DNA from: Hymenobacter taeanensis
GTDB lineage: Bacteria; Bacteroidota; Bacteroidia; Cytophagales; Hymenobacteraceae
DNA: 64,000 nucleotides
NCBI RefSeq assembly: GCF_013137895.1
Contig: NZ_CP053538.1
Coordinates: forward strand, 2,697,001-2,761,000
Direction of reading: 5' to 3'
Shown in pieces: positions 1 to 9,099 of the stretch. Each line of letters starts with the position of its first letter. Within the stretch, counting starts at the first letter, position 1. The position numbers and the translations under genes were made by a program. The notes under the pieces are model-generated. The model did not search any database, had not been told where the DNA came from, and worked only from the letters and a program-made list of their open reading frames with translations.

Positions 1-1028
1 TGACCTAGGCCAGTATCTTCCAGCGTGATGCTGGCTCCAAGAGCTAGGAAGAGAATGGTTAGGTCGCCGATGGGGGAGGCGTTGATGAAGTTGCCCGCCA
101 CCGTACCCATGTTGCGAATGGGCGTGCTGGAAACCAGCTTCAGGTGCTCGGGCAGGCGCGGCAGCAACTCCCGCATTACCCCCGACTCCATAAGCTCTTG
201 GGCCGTAGTGGCAGCCCCCAGTACAATGTTGTTGCCCTCCCGACGAATACCGCGGCGCTCGGGCTGGCCGTACACCAACTGCACTGGCATTTCCCGCAGC
301 TGCTCGGGGCGCTGTACCAGCAGATCAGTGCCGCCGCCCAGCACCTGGGCGCGGGCTGCTGTGGCTGCATCTAGGCCAGTTACGGTAGCAGTGTGACCAT
401 TCTGAGACTGGTTAATGCCTGCTGCCACCGTCTCTGTAGCATTTCGCAACGCGGTGAGCTTAGCCGGAATATCCTGGAAATAGCCTGGCACAAAGCCCTG
501 CTCTGCCAGCCAGGCCAGGGGCTGCTCGGTAGGCCTATCAGTAAGCTGCTGCTGCAGAGCCAGCGTGGCCCGCTCCAGCGACTTGTAGCCCGTGCAGCGA
601 CAGATGTTACCATCAATGGCCGCTAGCGCCGTTTCTGGGGTGCCGGGCTTTTGGCTGAGTGAGTGCCCCGTTAACGACATCACGAAGCCCACCGTGCAAA
701 ACCCGCACTGCGAGCCACCTTCCGCTACAATAGCCTGCTGAATGGGCGTGAGCGTGCCCCGTGCTGCGTTAATACCCTCTACCGTTACTACATGACGGCC
801 GTGGGCGTTGCCCAGCGGCGTTAGGCACGAAGTCATCGACTGGTAGGCCACTGTTTGTCCGCCTGGCTGCAACTCACCCACCAGCACGGTGCAGGCCCCG
901 CAGTCGCCCTCCCGGCATCCAATTTTTGTGCCCGTCAGGTGGCGGTTATAGCGCACAAAATCAAGCAGGGTACTGCCCGCCGGTTGGGTGGTCCGGATGA
1001 GCTGATCGTTAAGATAAAACTGAAGCAT
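1..1028 (-). CDS. xdhA: Xanthine dehydrogenase small subunit (2Fe-2S and FAD domains), 3' end outside window
   Basis: The frame is open on the minus strand from an ATG at 1026-1028 to the window edge, so the C-terminus is missing. The N-terminal ferredoxin-like domain has the plant-type [2Fe-2S] cysteines C38, C43, C46 and C68 (motif CREGDCGACTV). The second [2Fe-2S] domain has CGFC at 108-111 and NICRCTGY with C143 and C145. A FAD-binding domain of the molybdopterin dehydrogenase type follows, recognisable by LGGGTDLLVQ near residue 239. In the family this subunit carries electrons from the molybdenum subunit during hypoxanthine and xanthine oxidation to urate. The molybdenum subunit gene would be expected just beyond the left edge. 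An aldehyde-oxidase-type relative is possible, but the fused FeS-FAD order fits XdhA better. Confidence 0.88.
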   Translation of the reverse strand, partial: MLQFYLNDQLIRTTQPAGSTLLDFVRYNRHLTGTKIGCREGDCGACTVLVGELQPGGQTVAYQSMTSCLTPLGNAHGRHVVTVEGINAARGTLTPIQQAIVAEGGSQCGFCTVGFVMSLTGHSLSQKPGTPETALAAIDGNICRCTGYKSLERATLALQQQLTDRPTEQPLAWLAEQGFVPGYFQDIPAKLTALRNATETVAAGINQSQNGHTATVTGLDAATAARAQVLGGGTDLLVQRPEQLREMPVQLVYGQPERRGIRREGNNIVLGAATTAQELMESGVMRELLPRLPEHLKLVSSTPIRNMGTVAGNFINASPIGDLTILFLALGASITLEDTGLG

Positions 1029-1402
1029 GAGCAAGGCAGAAAACAGAAGCGGAAGGGAAAGTTACGGCTTTTTAACCTTCTGGCGTAACAATTCGGTAAC
1101 ATAGCTGTGGGCCCGCAGGTAGGCGTATGGCCTCATTGTTACCCAAAAGGCAAGCGTGGGTTGAAGCCCCCTCACTTGGCTGGCTTCAACCAAATAGCCA
1201 ACGGGTATAAGGGAAAGTTAAGTCAGAAAGCGCTGCTGAACAATGCCCTGCCACCGCCAGCGTTCAAGCATGCAATACCCTTGCGAGTGGAAATATCACC
1301 GCTACCTCACAGAAGGCTACGTGCGCATTGCCTACTTTCGGCCCGGTTTTCGCCAGCAGCCCCATCAGTGGCTGGTGGCCAGTTCTTCCCTGTTTCGCTC
1401 TT
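1029..1402. other. Divergent intergenic region between xdhA and a lipoprotein gene
   Basis: These 374 bases separate two divergent genes and should hold both promoters. On the minus strand TAACTTTC (plus 1057-1064) is one base from the Bacteroidota -7 consensus TAnnTTTG and lies 29 bases before the xdhA start. On the plus strand TACTTTCG at about 1332-1339 is also one mismatch away. Short open frames exist here, but none looks like a protein family or has a convincing start. Confidence 0.35.
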
Positions 1403-2344
1403 ATGAAAGCATTCTCCTCTCTCCGCTCGGTATCCGGGCTGGCTATGGTGGCCGGCCTGCTGGCTATGGCCTCCTGCACAGCGCCCCGCGCCATTGTTAG
1501 TACTGGCAAGGTTACGCCCAGGGGCGAGTTTAAAGTAGGTGGTAACCTGGCCTTCAATGTGCCCACCGAAACCATCAGCAAGACCGGTTCGGCCCTGATT
1601 ACTGCCGCCCGTGAGGCCGCTAACAAGGACACCGTACGTTACAACCAGACCATTGAAAACCTGCAGGTAGCTGCCATAGCCTATGTACTCGACCCTGTGC
1701 GGCCCTCCTCGGATCTGTATGTGCGGTATGGTGTCATCGACCGCCTCGATGTAGGCTATAAATACGCTTTCGGCTCGCACGTATTTGATGCCATGTATCA
1801 GTTCCTGGGCCCAACGGGTACGCCTGAGAGTCCCGGCAGCCGCGAAACCGGCGTTACATACGGGAGCATTGGGCTGCAATACGCCACCCAGCGCGCCAAG
1901 CTGCCCAGCGTGCCCTTTCTCGACAATGTGAACGATGTGCTGGGCTTCAAGGCTAGCCGCCACGACCTGATCATCCCGCTGGTATTCAGCCAGTCGTTTG
2001 GAGCTGAGGAGGAAATTGGCGCCATTTCTTACGGCGTAATGTATGCTCACAGCTTCTTGCGCTACGGTTTTGAGCCGCGCAACGTGTACAACGGCCCCGG
2101 CAGTGGCTCCGTAGCCGATAAGATTCCGGACTTGCCCGTGGCTAAGCAAAACTTCTCGTCTTTTGGTGGCTTCATCAACGTGAAGCTGGGCTACCGCTAC
2201 GCTTATGTTATCCCGGCTTTGTCGGTGTACTACCAGAACTACGGTGAGTATCAGTTGCTGAACAACCGCACTGCCTCGCTTAAAGGCGTAACGTTCATTC
2301 CGAGCCTGGGCCTGCAATTCCGGGTGCCCACGTCTCGGCGATAG
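1403..2344 (+). CDS. Outer-membrane lipoprotein of unknown function, probable beta-barrel
   Basis: I do not recognise the family. The ATG at 1403 is preferred over an in-frame ATG at 1328 because it places a lipoprotein signal peptide at the very start: a short basic stretch, a hydrophobic run and the lipobox LAMASC with C25 as the lipidated residue. The mature protein of about 289 residues is rich in aromatic residues and glycine, and has alternating patterns such as YGSIGLQYA and VKLGYRYAYVIPALSVYYQ. It ends in LGLQFRVPTSRR, which suggests amphipathic beta strands of a small barrel. It is a single-gene unit followed by a strong terminator. A porin-like or structural role is inference only. 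Confidence 0.75.
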   Translation: MKAFSSLRSVSGLAMVAGLLAMASCTAPRAIVSTGKVTPRGEFKVGGNLAFNVPTETISKTGSALITAAREAANKDTVRYNQTIENLQVAAIAYVLDPVRPSSDLYVRYGVIDRLDVGYKYAFGSHVFDAMYQFLGPTGTPESPGSRETGVTYGSIGLQYATQRAKLPSVPFLDNVNDVLGFKASRHDLIIPLVFSQSFGAEEEIGAISYGVMYAHSFLRYGFEPRNVYNGPGSGSVADKIPDLPVAKQNFSSFGGFINVKLGYRYAYVIPALSVYYQNYGEYQLLNNRTASLKGVTFIPSLGLQFRVPTSRR

Positions 2345-2367
2345 GCCTAGGCCAGTAAACTCATGAA

Positions 2368-2414
2368 AAAGCCCGCGTACGGTTTGGCTTCGCCAGGCGC
2401 AGTACGCGGGCTTT
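2368..2414 (+). terminator. Rho-independent terminator after the lipoprotein gene
   Basis: Arms 2368-2380 and 2402-2414 are perfectly complementary over 13 bases (AAAGCCCGCGTAC and its complement), with a T-rich end. The hairpin lies 23 bases after the stop codon at 2344. A GGCCTAGGCC motif at 2344-2353 precedes it. Confidence 0.85.
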
Positions 2415-2594
2415 ATTGTGCCTTCGGCGTTTGCATGTGGCCTAGAGCCGGCTTTTACCGCCCGTATTTTGCTAAGAGTTCAAGACTCACTTCTTGAGGA
2501 AGAGAAGCGCGAAAACGAATGCCGCAGATCAGTGCATGAAGTCGAGCAAAAGCCCCACTTTAGCGCCCGGGCATTCGTCCTAACAAAAAGCTAT

Positions 2595-3668
2595 ATGAAT
2601 ATTCTCTACGGGGTTCCGGGCGAGGGCTTGGGCCACGCTACCCGCAGCAAAGTGGTTATTGCGCATTTGCTGGAGCAGGGGCATAATGTATGCGTGGTAA
2701 GCAGCGCGCGGGCGTATCAGATGCTGGCAGCCAATTTTCCGGGTCGGGTGCACGAGATACGAGGGTTTCACCTGGCTTACCGGAAGCTCACCGTTTCTAA
2801 GTTGCGCACCGCCACCCTTACGTTGCGCACCGCCCCGGAAAACCTGGTTGTCAACTTCCGCAAGTACCAGGAGTTGCTCTGCGACTTTGAGCCTGAGCTG
2901 GTGATTTCCGACTTTGAGTCGTTTAGTTATTTCTTTGCCAAGTGGCGTCGGCTCCCGGTAATCAGCATTGATAATATCCAGATTATCAGCAGGGCTAAGC
3001 TAGATATCACGGTGCCCGCCTCAGAGCGGGGTAACCTCACAGTAGCCCGTGAGATAGTGCGCGCCAAACTGCCGCGCAGCCAGCATTACCTGATAACCAG
3101 CTTTTTCGAGTTGCCCTTAATTAAGGAGAATACCACGCTGGTGCCGCCTATTATTCGGCCCGAAATTGTGCGAGCTACCCCTGGCACGGGTACCCATGTG
3201 CTGGTGTACCAGTCAGCCACTAACCAGAAAGACTTGGTGCCCATGCTCCAGGAACTGCCGGGGCAGGAGTTTCGGGTGTACGGGTTCAATAAAGAGGAAA
3301 CGCACGGCAATGTGCACCTGCAGGCTTTCAGCGAGCAGGGTTTTATTGATGATTTAGCCAGCGCCCGTGCAGTAGTAACCAACGGTGGCTTTTCCCTGAT
3401 CAGCGAAGCCGTTTATCTGCATAAGCCCGTATGTGCCGTGCCCATTCCGGCGCAGTTTGAACAGTTTCTGAATGCCGCTGAAATTGAGAAGCTAGGCTAC
3501 GGCCGCCATTTCAGCACCATCACCCCCGATAATCTGAAGGCCTTCCTCTATGACCTGAGCAGTTTCGAAGAGGCCCTCCGCCGTTATGAGCAGCACGGCA
3601 ACGAGATACTATTTACCCAGCTGCAGGAAGTGTTAGCGGGAGTGAGCCAAACTCTGCACCAAGATTAA
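2595..3668 (+). CDS. GT-B glycosyltransferase, MJ1255/VC2487-like
   Basis: This 357-residue protein has the GT-B fold signature of the UDP-glycosyltransferase/MurG-like group. The N-terminus reads ILYGVPGEGLGHATRS, a glycine-rich loop with the catalytic-site histidine typical of family 28-like enzymes. The C-terminal half has VTNGGFSLISEAVYLHKP, the donor-nucleotide binding region. Open frame continues upstream to 2418, but the extra 59 residues look unlike protein and cross the end of the previous transcription unit, so the ATG at 2595 is chosen. The acceptor is unknown; related proteins are annotated as teichoic-acid-biosynthesis-like or glycolipid glycosyltransferases. It stands alone, 68 bases before the next gene. 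Confidence 0.8.
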   Translation: MNILYGVPGEGLGHATRSKVVIAHLLEQGHNVCVVSSARAYQMLAANFPGRVHEIRGFHLAYRKLTVSKLRTATLTLRTAPENLVVNFRKYQELLCDFEPELVISDFESFSYFFAKWRRLPVISIDNIQIISRAKLDITVPASERGNLTVAREIVRAKLPRSQHYLITSFFELPLIKENTTLVPPIIRPEIVRATPGTGTHVLVYQSATNQKDLVPMLQELPGQEFRVYGFNKEETHGNVHLQAFSEQGFIDDLASARAVVTNGGFSLISEAVYLHKPVCAVPIPAQFEQFLNAAEIEKLGYGRHFSTITPDNLKAFLYDLSSFEEALRRYEQHGNEILFTQLQEVLAGVSQTLHQD

Positions 3669-3736
3669 GTGGCCGAGCACGCTACTTTTTACCAAAGCCG
3701 CCGCTACCTCCGCCGAAACCCGTATTTTGGGCAACC

Positions 3737-5722
3737 ATGACTCATTCTGCCCTCTGCCGCTTGGCAGCTACGGTGGCTGGTACAGGCTGCGCACTGCTGC
3801 TGGCCTGCACTGCGCAGCCGCCGGCTGCAACTGTACCCACCACGCTCAACAAGTTTACTCAGGATGCCACCCTGCGCCAGATAGCCACTGCCCAAGATGA
3901 GCGTAACACGGCCGCCTTGTTGCCCTTTCTGGAGGGGCCTGATGCTACGTACCGACGCGAGGCAGCCATGGCACTAGCATCGGTGCAGAGCAAAACGGCC
4001 ACTCCTGCCTTGCTGGCCCGGCTGCAGGATGCAGAGGCATCTGTACGGCAAGCTGCTGCTTATGCGCTGGGTCAAACCGCCGACTCTACCGCTGAGGCTG
4101 GGTTACATAGCTACATCCTCAAGGAAACCAACCCTACCGTTCGGCGCTACGAGCTGGAGGCCTTGGGCCGCTGCACCTCTCGTAGTGGCCTAGGAGCCCT
4201 GGTGCGCTTACCAGCAGCTCTTGCCTCTGATACGGCGGCCCTCAGCGGGCAGGCTTGGGGGCTTTACCGGGCAGGTTTGCGCGGCTTAACATCTGAGGCA
4301 GCAGTGGGCCGCTTGGTTCAGCTACTGGGAAGCTCAAACCCGTATGGGGCCCGTTTAGCAGCCGCTAACGCGTTGGCTCGCACACGAGGCCTCAACCTGC
4401 TGCCCTTTGCCGCCGCTATTAGTGCGGCGGCTCAGCAAGACCCTCGGTATGAAGTGCGCAGCGCGGCGGCCGCCGCGCTAGGAAAGGCCGCGCAGGCACC
4501 CACCGTACCTGGCTTGCTGGCCAGCCTCGCCCGCCGCGACCCTGACTACCGGGTGCGGGTGAGTGCGCTACGTGCCATGAATGCGGCCATGTATACTCCC
4601 GTGAAGGAGGCTGCCTGGGCGGCGCTGACTGATGCCAACGCCCAGGTAGCTTTATCAGCAGCTGAGTATTTTCTGGCTTACGCCACCAACGAACCTGGTA
4701 CTCTCTTTCTGGAGAAGGCGGATAAACTCACGCAGTGGCGAGTGCGCAGCACGTTGCTAGCGGCCGCGCTCAAACAGGAGACTACGGGCCGTGAGGCTAT
4801 CAGATCGGCAGTGCAAGCTCGCTATGCCGCGGCTACCAGCCCTTATGAAAAGGGCTATTTGCTGAAAGCCCTGAGCGAAGACCCGGCGGCGTTTGAGTTT
4901 GTACGTCAGGCCACTTTTGCGCCTAACCAATCAGTAGTAATTGGCACTTATGGTATGGAAGCGCTGGTAGCTATGCGCCATCAAGCCAACTTTCCGGCCA
5001 GTCAACACGCCGAATTTGCCCTCACGCTACGCCAGGGCGTGCTAAGCCAGGATGTAGCCCGTATGGGTATTGCCGCCGAGGCCATCCGCGACCCAAAGCT
5101 GGACCTGCGCCGCCTGCTACCAAACCCCGATTTTCTGGTGCAGGCCCGCGACCGGTTAGTGCTGCCCCGCGACCTGGAGGCCTGGCAATCGTTGCAGCAG
5201 ACCATTGACTACCTGCAAAAGCGCCCCGCCACCCCGGTACCAGTAGCCACTGCCGCCACGCATCCCATCAATTGGACGCTGGTAGGGGAGTTGCCAGCCG
5301 CGCAACGCGCCGTGGTGCATACTGAGAAGGGTGATATTACGCTGCGCTTACTAGTGGAAGAGGCTCCTGGCTCCGTGGCCAACTTTGTGGAGCTTACGCG
5401 CCAGGGATTCTACAACGGCCGCAATTTTCACCGGGTAGTACCCAACTTTGTGGCCCAGGGCGGCTGCCCACGCGGCGACGGCTGGGGTAGTTCCGACTAC
5501 AACATTCGCTCGGAGCTGGGAGACCGGCGCTACGGGGAAGGCGCCGTTGGACTAGCCTCAGCGGGTAAGGATACCGAGAGCTGCCAGTGGTTTATCACGC
5601 ACGCCCCCACCCCGCACCTTGATGGGCGCTACACCATCTTTGCTCAAGTAGTAAACGGAATGGACGTAGTCAGCCGCCTTGAAATAGGTGACCGTATTGA
5701 TAAGGTTGAGTTGATTCGTTGA
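3737..5722 (+). CDS. HEAT-repeat lipoprotein with C-terminal cyclophilin-type peptidyl-prolyl isomerase
   Basis: The protein has 661 residues. An N-terminal lipoprotein signal ends in the lipobox LLLAC with C24. Residues from about 45 to 480 form a series of helical HEAT-like repeats, for example YRREAAMALASVQSK and VRQAAAYALGQTAD. Residues from about 520 to the end form a cyclophilin domain, with FHRVVPNFVAQGG, SCQWFITH and HLDGRYTIFAQV. These correspond to the active-site R/F, the conserved Q, and the region around the conserved H. It probably assists folding of exported proteins in the periplasm, anchored to a membrane, with the HEAT part as a binding platform. The substrate is not indicated by the context. 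Confidence 0.88.
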   Translation: MTHSALCRLAATVAGTGCALLLACTAQPPAATVPTTLNKFTQDATLRQIATAQDERNTAALLPFLEGPDATYRREAAMALASVQSKTATPALLARLQDAEASVRQAAAYALGQTADSTAEAGLHSYILKETNPTVRRYELEALGRCTSRSGLGALVRLPAALASDTAALSGQAWGLYRAGLRGLTSEAAVGRLVQLLGSSNPYGARLAAANALARTRGLNLLPFAAAISAAAQQDPRYEVRSAAAAALGKAAQAPTVPGLLASLARRDPDYRVRVSALRAMNAAMYTPVKEAAWAALTDANAQVALSAAEYFLAYATNEPGTLFLEKADKLTQWRVRSTLLAAALKQETTGREAIRSAVQARYAAATSPYEKGYLLKALSEDPAAFEFVRQATFAPNQSVVIGTYGMEALVAMRHQANFPASQHAEFALTLRQGVLSQDVARMGIAAEAIRDPKLDLRRLLPNPDFLVQARDRLVLPRDLEAWQSLQQTIDYLQKRPATPVPVATAATHPINWTLVGELPAAQRAVVHTEKGDITLRLLVEEAPGSVANFVELTRQGFYNGRNFHRVVPNFVAQGGCPRGDGWGSSDYNIRSELGDRRYGEGAVGLASAGKDTESCQWFITHAPTPHLDGRYTIFAQVVNGMDVVSRLEIGDRIDKVELIR

Positions 5723-5749
5723 ACGAGTTTACAACTGCCCTGTAACATA

Positions 5750-5780
5750 AAAAGGCCTCCCTTAACTAAGGAGGCCTTTT
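5750..5780. terminator. Bidirectional terminator
   Basis: A perfect 11-base stem (AAAAGGCCTCC at 5750-5760 with its complement at 5770-5780) has A-rich and T-rich ends. It lies 27 bases after the cyclophilin gene and also after the minus-strand sorting-domain remnant. Confidence 0.85.
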
Positions 5781-5800
5781 TTATAGCAATTAAGTAAGGC

Positions 5801-6055
5801 TTATTGCTTAATCAAACACACTGGTTTACCGCTGTTCTTAAGGCCAGCTACCTGAACCAGATACGTTCCCTTAGCTAGGCCAGTGGAGAGCTGCAGCGTT
5901 ACCTCCGTAGCATTGGCCGGAACCACTTGGGTGAGCACGAGCCGGCCAGTAAGGTCGCGAAGCTGAATCTGAGTCGCCGCGGCCAGGGCTGCGGCGGCTG
6001 TGGCAAAATGGGCCATGCCAGTGCCCGTAATATCATTGCCAGGGGCGGCGATACA
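5801..6055 (-). pseudogene. Remnant of a type IX secretion (Por) C-terminal sorting domain protein
   Basis: The minus-strand frame ending at 5801 encodes about 85 residues, and its last ~60 resemble a type A T9SS sorting domain. The pattern is IQLRDLTGRLVLTQVVP, then TVELQLSTGL-like strands, then KGTYLVQVAG, and a basic/aliphatic end. A TGA closes the frame at 6056-6058, and no start codon or signal peptide lies before the domain except an internal ATG at 6014-6016. The stretch upstream (6060-6170) stays open in another minus frame with a protein-like sequence (FLRINLYVNDLC), which suggests a frameshift or deletion. I read it as the decayed 3' end of a secreted-protein gene. Confidence 0.5.
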
Positions 6056-6242
6056 TCACTCGCCGGGCAAAGGTCGTTAACGTACAGGTTTATGCGCAGA
6101 AACTGTTGCCCGTAGGCCAGGCAGCAGCAATCTTGCAGCCAGCAGAAGTACTGATTGGTTATTAGCTTATAATGAGGTCAGAACGTTACCTGTCACGTGC
6201 GGCTGCCGCAAGTTGTTTTCAGTGCTTGTACCCTGGAAAAGG

Positions 6243-6277
6243 AAGAGGCCTGGCTCTGAAACAGAACCAGGCCTCTT
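6243..6277 (-). terminator. Terminator after the cupin gene
   Basis: AAGAGGCCTGG at 6243-6253 pairs perfectly with 6267-6277, and an inner TCTG/CAGA extends the stem. On the minus strand it lies just after the cupin stop at 6315 and is followed by a pyrimidine-rich run containing TTTT. Confidence 0.7.
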
Positions 6278-6314
6278 ACCAAGAGCCTCGGGTAAGATTA
6301 CCAGATATTATGGG

Positions 6315-6656
6315 TTACTCTTCGTCGCGCCCGTGCACTTGGGCTGGGGGCGAGGTAGCTTCTACGGCCGTGAAGGATTCTAAAATTTTGTACGTGTGCG
6401 TTGCACCTTTAGGCACTACCCAGGAGTTGCCAGGTTCCAGCAACACCATCTGCCCCTCTATGTGCAGCTCGGCGCGCCCTTGTAGCACGTAGCCTACCGT
6501 CTCGTAGGGCCGGGCGGCGGGCTCTTTGGCCTCTGCCGGCGACTCGTTTTCCCACATGCGCATAGATACGCTTTTGCCCGAAGCTAAATATTTTTCGCCC
6601 TCAGCGCCTTTAGGAGAGTGGCGGGAATCTACTTTCGTGATGGTCGTATCAGACAT
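6315..6656 (-). CDS. Small cupin-domain protein
   Basis: A 113-residue single cupin fold is seen. It has SVSMRMWENE, YETVGYVLQGRAELHIEGQ and LEPGNSWVVPKGATHTYKI, corresponding to cupin motifs 1 and 2. The usual metal-binding histidines of motif 1 are only partly present, so metal binding is uncertain. The ATG at 6656 (MSDTTITKV) is preferred to an in-frame ATG at 6737 because the additional residues look non-coding. Such stand-alone cupins bind small molecules or sugars; no substrate can be named. It is divergent from cysE. Confidence 0.75.
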   Translation of the reverse strand: MSDTTITKVDSRHSPKGAEGEKYLASGKSVSMRMWENESPAEAKEPAARPYETVGYVLQGRAELHIEGQMVLLEPGNSWVVPKGATHTYKILESFTAVEATSPPAQVHGRDEE

Positions 6657-6844
6657 GGTGCCGTGTGGTTTAAGTAAATGGAAGGAATCAGGTAGGCTAA
6701 CGCAAAGTCGTCTGTAGCGGTTGCTGCCTGAGTCCATTCTAAACCTTCGGCCCGCTAAGCAGGTTGCTGACTGATCCTAGGCCTATATCTTACGGCTTCG
6801 CGCAGCGTACTGCTCGCTGGCCCACGCTTGTAGTTTCCCATCGC

Positions 6845-7675
6845 ATGTCGCACGATGCATTTATTCAGGCCCTGACGCAGGCCCACCAGCAGGCCGCCGC
6901 GCCCTTGCCCGGTCCCGGCTTTTGTCACCTGGCTGAGCAGCTTCTTAACCTGCTGTTTCCTGAACGGGCCGAGCGCCCCCTGCGTAACGCCGACGCCGTA
7001 GCCGCTACTCTGGGCATCTGGCAAGATGATCTAACCACCCTGCTGTTGGCCGTGCAAACGCCCCAACCCGCCGCGGAGCTAGCCGCCGACTGCGTTGCCA
7101 GTTTACCCGTGCTGCGAGAGATGTTGCTGCTTGATGCGCAAGCTATTGTGGCCGCCGACCCTGCCGCTGGAGGCCTGGCTGAAGTAGTGGTTACCTACCC
7201 GGGCTTCTATGCCATTGCCCTGCACCGTTTTGCCCACGGCCTCTACCAGCGCGGAGTTCCCCGCGTGCCCCGCCTCCTTAGTGAGTATGCCCACCAGCGC
7301 ACCGGCATCGACATTCACCCGGGAGCCCGGATTGGCAGATCCTTCTGCATCGACCACGGTACGGGCATTGTGATTGGAGAAACGGCCGTAATTGGAGCCC
7401 ACGCCAAGGTGTTTCAGGGGGTTACCCTGGGTGCTTTGAGTGTGGCCAAGCACCTGCAGGGCATCAAGCGGCACCCCACCATCGAAGACCATGTGGTGAT
7501 TTACGCCGGGGCTACTATTTTGGGCGGCAATACAGTAGTCGGCAGCCACAGCATCATCGGCGGCAACGTGTGGCTGACGGAGAGCGTGCCCTCGCATTCG
7601 CGGGTGTACCACCGGGCCCAGATTCAGGTTACCCGCGCCGAAGACCCCGCCGCCGACATCACCTTCTCCATTTAA
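6845..7675 (+). CDS. cysE: Serine O-acetyltransferase
   Basis: It makes O-acetylserine from serine and acetyl-CoA in the cytoplasm, the first committed step of cysteine synthesis. The 276-residue protein has a helical N-terminal domain and a C-terminal left-handed beta-helix of hexapeptide repeats. The motifs are [20 protein letters not shown] (with the catalytic His and Asp), [21 protein letters not shown] and [18 protein letters not shown]. The ATG at 6845 (MSHDAFIQA) is chosen over one at 6764, whose additional residues look non-coding. Its partner cysK begins 89 bases downstream, so the two probably form an operon and a cysteine synthase complex. Confidence 0.92.
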   Translation: MSHDAFIQALTQAHQQAAAPLPGPGFCHLAEQLLNLLFPERAERPLRNADAVAATLGIWQDDLTTLLLAVQTPQPAAELAADCVASLPVLREMLLLDAQAIVAADPAAGGLAEVVVTYPGFYAIALHRFAHGLYQRGVPRVPRLLSEYAHQRTGIDIHPGARIGRSFCIDHGTGIVIGETAVIGAHAKVFQGVTLGALSVAKHLQGIKRHPTIEDHVVIYAGATILGGNTVVGSHSIIGGNVWLTESVPSHSRVYHRAQIQVTRAEDPAADITFSI

Positions 7676-7764
7676 CCATCTTTAACAGAGCCTGGAATAG
7701 ACAAGACACCCCCTAGGCTTGTTATTGATCTTTGCTTCTCTCTAAACTCACAGCTTACTTCATT

Positions 7765-8685
7765 ATGAAAGCTACTTCCATTCTGGATACCATTGGCAAC
7801 ACCCCGTTGCTGCGTCTTAACCGCCTCTTCGCGCACCGCCCCGATGTGGAAGTGTGGGTAAAGCTGGAGCGCACTAACCCCGGCGGCAGCATCAAAGACC
7901 GTATTGCCCTGGCCATGATTGAGCAGGCCGAGAAAGACGGCCTGCTAACCCCCGATTCTCTGATTGTAGAGCCTACCTCCGGCAACACGGGCGTAGGGCT
8001 GGCCATGGTGGCCGCCGTGAAAGGCTACAAGATTACCGTGGTAATGCCAGAAAGCATGTCTATTGAACGGCGCCGCCTTATGGCTGCGTACGGCGCTAAC
8101 TTAGAGCTCACCCCCCGCGAAAAAGGCATGAAGGGCGCTATTGAGAAAGCCGGCGAGATTGTACGCGACACACCTGGCGCCTGGATGCCCATGCAGTTTG
8201 AAAATTCCGCCAACATTCGGGTACACGCCGAAACTACGGCCCAGGAAATCCTGCGTGACATGCCTGAGGGTTTTGACTATCATATCACTGGTGTAGGCAC
8301 CGGTGGCCACATTACGGCCGTAACGGAGGTGCTTAAGCCACTGTTCCCGCGCATGAAGACCTTCGCGGTAGAGCCTGAACTGTCTCCCGTTATCAGCGGC
8401 GGTGCCCCCGGTCCGCACCCCATTCAAGGTATTGGGGCAGGCTTCATTCCCGCCAACCTCCACCGCGAGGTCCTAGACGGTACTATTCAGGTAAGTCAAC
8501 AGGAAGCCTTTGATATGACGCGCCGCGCCGCCCGGGAAGAAGGCATTTTTATGGGCATTTCATCTGGGGCCTCATTGGCCGCTGTAGCCAAAAAGCTCGA
8601 TGAAGTTCCTGAAGGGGGGCGTGTACTCACCTTCTGCTACGATACCGGTGAGCGGTACCTTTCTGTAGAAGGTTTGTTTGTCTGA
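7765..8685 (+). CDS. cysK: Cysteine synthase A (O-acetylserine sulfhydrylase)
   Basis: This PLP enzyme of 306 residues converts O-acetylserine and sulfide to cysteine. The PLP lysine is K44 in [11 protein letters not shown]. The asparagine loop is [11 protein letters not shown], the phosphate-binding loop is [12 protein letters not shown], and SSGAS near the C-terminus contacts the pyridine ring. The ATG at 7765 gives the standard N-terminus [16 protein letters not shown]. It lies directly behind cysE, which supports the assignment over cystathionine beta-synthase. Confidence 0.95.
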   Translation: MKATSILDTIGNTPLLRLNRLFAHRPDVEVWVKLERTNPGGSIKDRIALAMIEQAEKDGLLTPDSLIVEPTSGNTGVGLAMVAAVKGYKITVVMPESMSIERRRLMAAYGANLELTPREKGMKGAIEKAGEIVRDTPGAWMPMQFENSANIRVHAETTAQEILRDMPEGFDYHITGVGTGGHITAVTEVLKPLFPRMKTFAVEPELSPVISGGAPGPHPIQGIGAGFIPANLHREVLDGTIQVSQQEAFDMTRRAAREEGIFMGISSGASLAAVAKKLDEVPEGGRVLTFCYDTGERYLSVEGLFV

Positions 8686-8836
8686 TCACAGATGTAGGCG
8701 GCGCTTCTGCTTCTATTGGGCCGCCATTGTTGAGGCAGCTGGCGGTTCTACCAGGGGGTATGGGCAGTAGGTCGAAGAACGTCAGGCTAAGTTCCGCTTC
8801 AGCACCCGTTTTCAGCTACCGCTCACGGGCCTTAAG

Positions 8837-8900
8837 CCACCAGAGTAAAAACAACAGAGCCACCTCACACAGGGTGGCTCTGTTGTTTTTACTCTGGTGG
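8837..8900. terminator. Long perfect inverted repeat, probable terminator for cysK
   Basis: Two perfectly complementary 28-base arms (8837-8864 and 8873-8900) enclose an 8-base loop (TCACACAG). The stem core GAGCCACC/GGTGGCTC is followed by TGTTGTTTTT, which works as a T-tract on the plus strand; the complementary A-tract serves the minus strand. The arms continue beyond the T-tract, which is unusual for a plain terminator. Confidence 0.7.
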
Positions 8901-8947
8901 CAATGAACTCATATAGTACAACCCACCCAGTTGGGGGGGTGAAAAGC

Positions 8948-8978
8948 AAAAAGCCTAACCGTGAGGTTAGGCTTTTTT
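8948..8978 (-). terminator. Terminator of tRNA-Ala
   Basis: AAAAAGCCTAACC at 8948-8960 pairs with 8965-8977, with loop GTGA and a T run on either strand. It starts ten bases beyond the tRNA 3' end on the minus strand. Confidence 0.85.
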
Positions 8979-8987
8979 GAACGAGAG

Positions 8988-9061
<74 letters not shown>

Positions 9062-9099
9062 GTTTATTGCTTACCGCCCGCCGGTTGCGTTTGGTGTGA

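Larger units (their letters stand above)
8686..8987. other. Intergenic region with two hairpins between cysK and tRNA-Ala
   Basis: About 300 bases lie between the convergent cysK and tRNA genes. The first 150 bases show nothing recognisable. The rest holds a long perfect inverted repeat (8837-8900) and the tRNA terminator (8948-8978), annotated separately. Confidence 0.7.

Noticed and set aside
1107..1500. Two short plus-strand open frames before the lipoprotein gene
   Set aside because: Neither has protein-like composition or a plausible start, and one runs into the real gene in another frame.
1307..2317. A 336-residue open frame on the minus strand opposite the lipoprotein gene
   Set aside because: It is a shadow of the real gene: it lacks family motifs and signal features, while the plus strand has a clean lipobox and a terminator just after the stop.
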